A stretch of DNA of 7,605 nt, taken from contig JAGOIJ010000076.1 of assembly GCA_017995695.1 (NCBI GenBank), forward strand, positions 1 to 7,605. The letters are read 5' to 3'. Shown piece by piece: positions 5,866 to 7,605 of the stretch. The DNA is from Candidatus Omnitrophota bacterium. Lineage in GTDB: Bacteria > Omnitrophota > Gorgyraeia > Gygaellales > Profunditerraquicolaceae. The position numbers were made by a program, and so were the translations under genes. Positions within the stretch are counted from its first letter, which is position 1. Each line of letters opens with the position of its first letter. The notes under the pieces are model-generated. The model ran no database searches, was not told where the DNA came from, and was given only the letters and a program-made list of their open reading frames with translations.

Positions 5866-6804
5866 TTAATTAAAAAGGCAACTAACCGATTCTTCATGAT
5901 GAATCCGCTTAATTGCCTCCCCTAACAACTCCGCGACTGTTAATACTTGTATACGATTATGTTTCCTAGTTTCATCTAAAGGAATACTATCACTGATCAA
6001 CAATGTCTGAAGATCAGCGCACGCCGTGAGACGCTCAATCGCAGGCCCTGACAAGACACCGTGCGTGATAGCGGCAATAATACTTTTTGCTTTATGTTTT
6101 TTTAAGGTCTGCACCGCTTCAATCAATGAACCTCCGGTTGCTACTAAGTCATCGACGATAATCGCATCCTTGCCCTCAACCTCGCCCAACAAATGCATCA
6201 CTTCCGCCTTCTCGGGAGAAATCCTGCGTTTATCAATGATAGCCAGTCCTGCGGAAAGGCGCTTCGCATACGCCCGGGCCATCTTGATACTGCCAACATC
6301 AGGAGACACCACAACGATATCCTTAAGCTTCATCTTTTCAATAAAATCGATAAAAACGCCGACCGCAAACAAATTATCAAGCGGAATATCAAAAAAACCC
6401 TGGATCTGGCCGGCATGAAGATCCATCGTTAAAACCCGATTCGCTCCCGCCGTCGTTAAAAGATTAGCCACTAATTTAGCAGTAATGGGAACGCGCGGCT
6501 GATCTTTTCTATCCTGACGCGCATACCCAAAATAAGGAACCACTGCGGTAATTCTTTGACTGGAAGCCCGCTTAAGCGCGTCAATCATAATTAATAATTC
6601 CATGAGATTTTCGTTGGGCGGAGGACACGTCGGCTGCACCACAAAAACATCCTTACCGCGCACATTCTCATCAATCTTAACGCTAATCTCTCCCTCGCTA
6701 AACCTGCCGACTGAAGCTTGTGAGAGTTTGATTTTTAAATACTTGCAAATATCCTGAGCTAACTGCGGATGCGCATTACCGGTAAAAACTGCTATCTTAT
6801 CCAT
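5866..6804 (-). CDS. prs: Ribose-phosphate pyrophosphokinase (PRPP synthetase)
   Basis: This enzyme makes PRPP from ribose 5-phosphate and ATP, feeding purine, pyrimidine, NAD, histidine and tryptophan synthesis in the cytoplasm. The 312 residues fit the class I enzymes (about 310-320). Visible family blocks are GRFSEGEISVKIDENVRG (33-50), VVPYFGYARQDRK (88-100) for ATP binding, DLHAGQIQGFFDIPLDNL (128-145) with H130, and SPDVGSIKMARAYAKRL (167-183). The catalytic loop IIDKRR holds K192 and R194, and the ending is HHEESVSCLF. The ribose-phosphate loop reads DDLVATGGS (218-226), where E. coli has DDMIDTGGT; its third aspartate is Ala here. AAGGGG lies 7 bp before the ATG. The gene follows glmU after 33 bp, the classic glmU-prs pair. 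Confidence 0.97.
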   Translation of the reverse strand: MDKIAVFTGNAHPQLAQDICKYLKIKLSQASVGRFSEGEISVKIDENVRGKDVFVVQPTCPPPNENLMELLIMIDALKRASSQRITAVVPYFGYARQDRKDQPRVPITAKLVANLLTTAGANRVLTMDLHAGQIQGFFDIPLDNLFAVGVFIDFIEKMKLKDIVVVSPDVGSIKMARAYAKRLSAGLAIIDKRRISPEKAEVMHLLGEVEGKDAIIVDDLVATGGSLIEAVQTLKKHKAKSIIAAITHGVLSGPAIERLTACADLQTLLISDSIPLDETRKHNRIQVLTVAELLGEAIKRIHHEESVSCLFN

Positions 6805-6837
6805 GCCCAGACCCCTTTAATGTAATGAAGGTTATGA

Positions 6838-7605
6838 TTATTTGGTTTTCTTACTCACAAGCGGCCTTGCCGGAACTCCAGCTACGACACTTCCCCGCGG
6901 AACCTTCGAACGCCTCGTCACCACTGATCCTGCCCCGGTTACCGCATACGCGCCAATCTCAACTGGAGCTACGCAGACAGTGTCAGAGCCGACGAAAGCG
7001 TGATCTTTAATCGTGGTAATATGTTTTGCCTTGCCATCAAAATTAGCAGTCACCACGCCAGCGCCAATATTCACCTGACGGCCTACACGACTATCGCCCA
7101 GATATCCAAAGTGTTTGACGAACGTTCCCGAAGAGAGACTGGTGCGGGCAATTTCGAGGAAGTTCCCCACCACCACATTATCTGCAATACGCGTTTCTGC
7201 CCTCACGTGCAGGAAAGGCCCTACACTGCAGCGGGAACCAATTGTAACATTATTTTCGATCACTGTAAAGGGATAAATCACCGTATCATTGCCAATTTTT
7301 ACGCCGTAATCAATAAAGGTGGAGGCAGGATCGACAATCGAAACGCCTTGGCGCATGAATGCTTCATTGATTCTTGTCTGCATGATCTTGTTTGCGCTAG
7401 CCAGCTCAACACGCGAATTAATGCCTATCGCCTCATCAGCATTCTCAACTCGGACTCCCCCGATCAAGTTTCCGCTTGCGTGCATAATGCTAATGACATC
7501 GGTCAGATAAAATTCTTTTTTACGAATGTTCTGTTTTACTTGGCGAAGTGCGCGCTTAAGGGCATCGCAGTTAAAAGCGATAATCCCGGTATTGATTTCT
7601 TTCAA
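6838..7605 (-). CDS. glmU: Bifunctional GlmU (N-acetyltransferase/uridyltransferase), C-terminal 255 codons
   Basis: GlmU acetylates glucosamine 1-phosphate and then transfers UMP to give UDP-GlcNAc for peptidoglycan and lipopolysaccharide. The frame runs past the right edge, so the true start lies outside and the TTG at the edge is not a start. Fragment residues 1-75 are the end of the uridyltransferase domain (EINTGIIAFNCDALKRAL, EFYLTDVI, GINSRVELASANKIM). From about 85 the left-handed beta-helix begins (VSIVDPASTFID, IGNDTVIYPF). It holds the acetyltransferase elements VKHFGYLGD (H165, Y168), NIGAGVVTANFDG (N179; F where NYDG is usual) and FVGSDTVCVAPVEIG. The protein ends in VVAGVPARPLVSKKTK, an ending more like other hexapeptide acyltransferases. 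Near 148-154, GNFLEIAR replaces E. coli GNFVEMKK. The identity is well supported by both halves and by the following prs gene. Confidence 0.93.
   Translation of the reverse strand: MKEINTGIIAFNCDALKRALRQVKQNIRKKEFYLTDVISIMHASGNLIGGVRVENADEAIGINSRVELASANKIMQTRINEAFMRQGVSIVDPASTFIDYGVKIGNDTVIYPFTVIENNVTIGSRCSVGPFLHVRAETRIADNVVVGNFLEIARTSLSSGTFVKHFGYLGDSRVGRQVNIGAGVVTANFDGKAKHITTIKDHAFVGSDTVCVAPVEIGAYAVTGAGSVVTRRSKVPRGSVVAGVPARPLVSKKTK

Noticed and set aside
6026..6418. Plus-strand open frame of 130 codons opposite prs
   Set aside because: It is the complement of conserved PRPP synthetase blocks and shows no domain of its own.

Overview
This window is a nearly gap-free run of ten genes, all on the minus strand. 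It comes from what looks like a diderm (Gram-negative-type) bacterium of moderate G+C content. Read in the direction of transcription (right to left), the order is glmU (5' end outside the window), prs, rplY (long CTC form), pth, rpsF, ssb, rpsR, rplI, dnaB and bamA (3' end outside the window). The outer-membrane assembly protein BamA shows that the cell has an outer membrane. The organism cannot be fixed from this window. The joining of a glmU-prs-ctc-pth block to an rpsF-ssb-rpsR-rplI-dnaB block would suit a deltaproteobacterium-like or candidate-phylum lineage such as Omnitrophota, but that is a guess.

Layout. Positions 6838-7605 hold the C-terminal part of GlmU (UDP-GlcNAc synthesis for peptidoglycan and LPS). 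Positions 5866-6804 hold PRPP synthetase. Positions 4518-5826 hold ribosomal protein L25/CTC and peptidyl-tRNA hydrolase. Positions 3003-4486 hold the S6-SSB-S18-L9 block, with an 11-bp overlap between ssb and rpsR. Positions 1654-2994 hold the replicative helicase DnaB. Positions 1-1613 hold the signal peptide, five POTRA domains and the start of the barrel of BamA. The largest intergenic gap is 40 bp, so no stretch over 300 bp lacks a gene. I see no RNA gene, mobile element, CRISPR array, long repeat or convincing terminator.

How the genes fit together. The short same-strand gaps suggest one long transcript joining precursor supply (UDP-GlcNAc, PRPP), ribosome parts and peptidyl-tRNA recycling, and replication (SSB, DnaB). 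A promoter-like sequence in the dnaB-bamA gap could give bamA its own, possibly leaderless, transcript. Shine-Dalgarno (SD) sites are strong for rpsF, ssb, rpsR and rplI, moderate for prs and rplY, and absent or very weak for pth, dnaB and bamA. Eight of the nine visible stop codons are TAA; pth ends in TGA.

The content is housekeeping and I found no new system. The points worth a second look are: an SSB without the usual C-terminal tip, an S18 with a lysine-rich N-terminal extension built from a tandem hexapeptide, a PRPP synthetase whose ribose-phosphate loop lacks one conserved aspartate, substitutions near the GlmU acetyltransferase site and in Pth, and the possible leaderless start of bamA.
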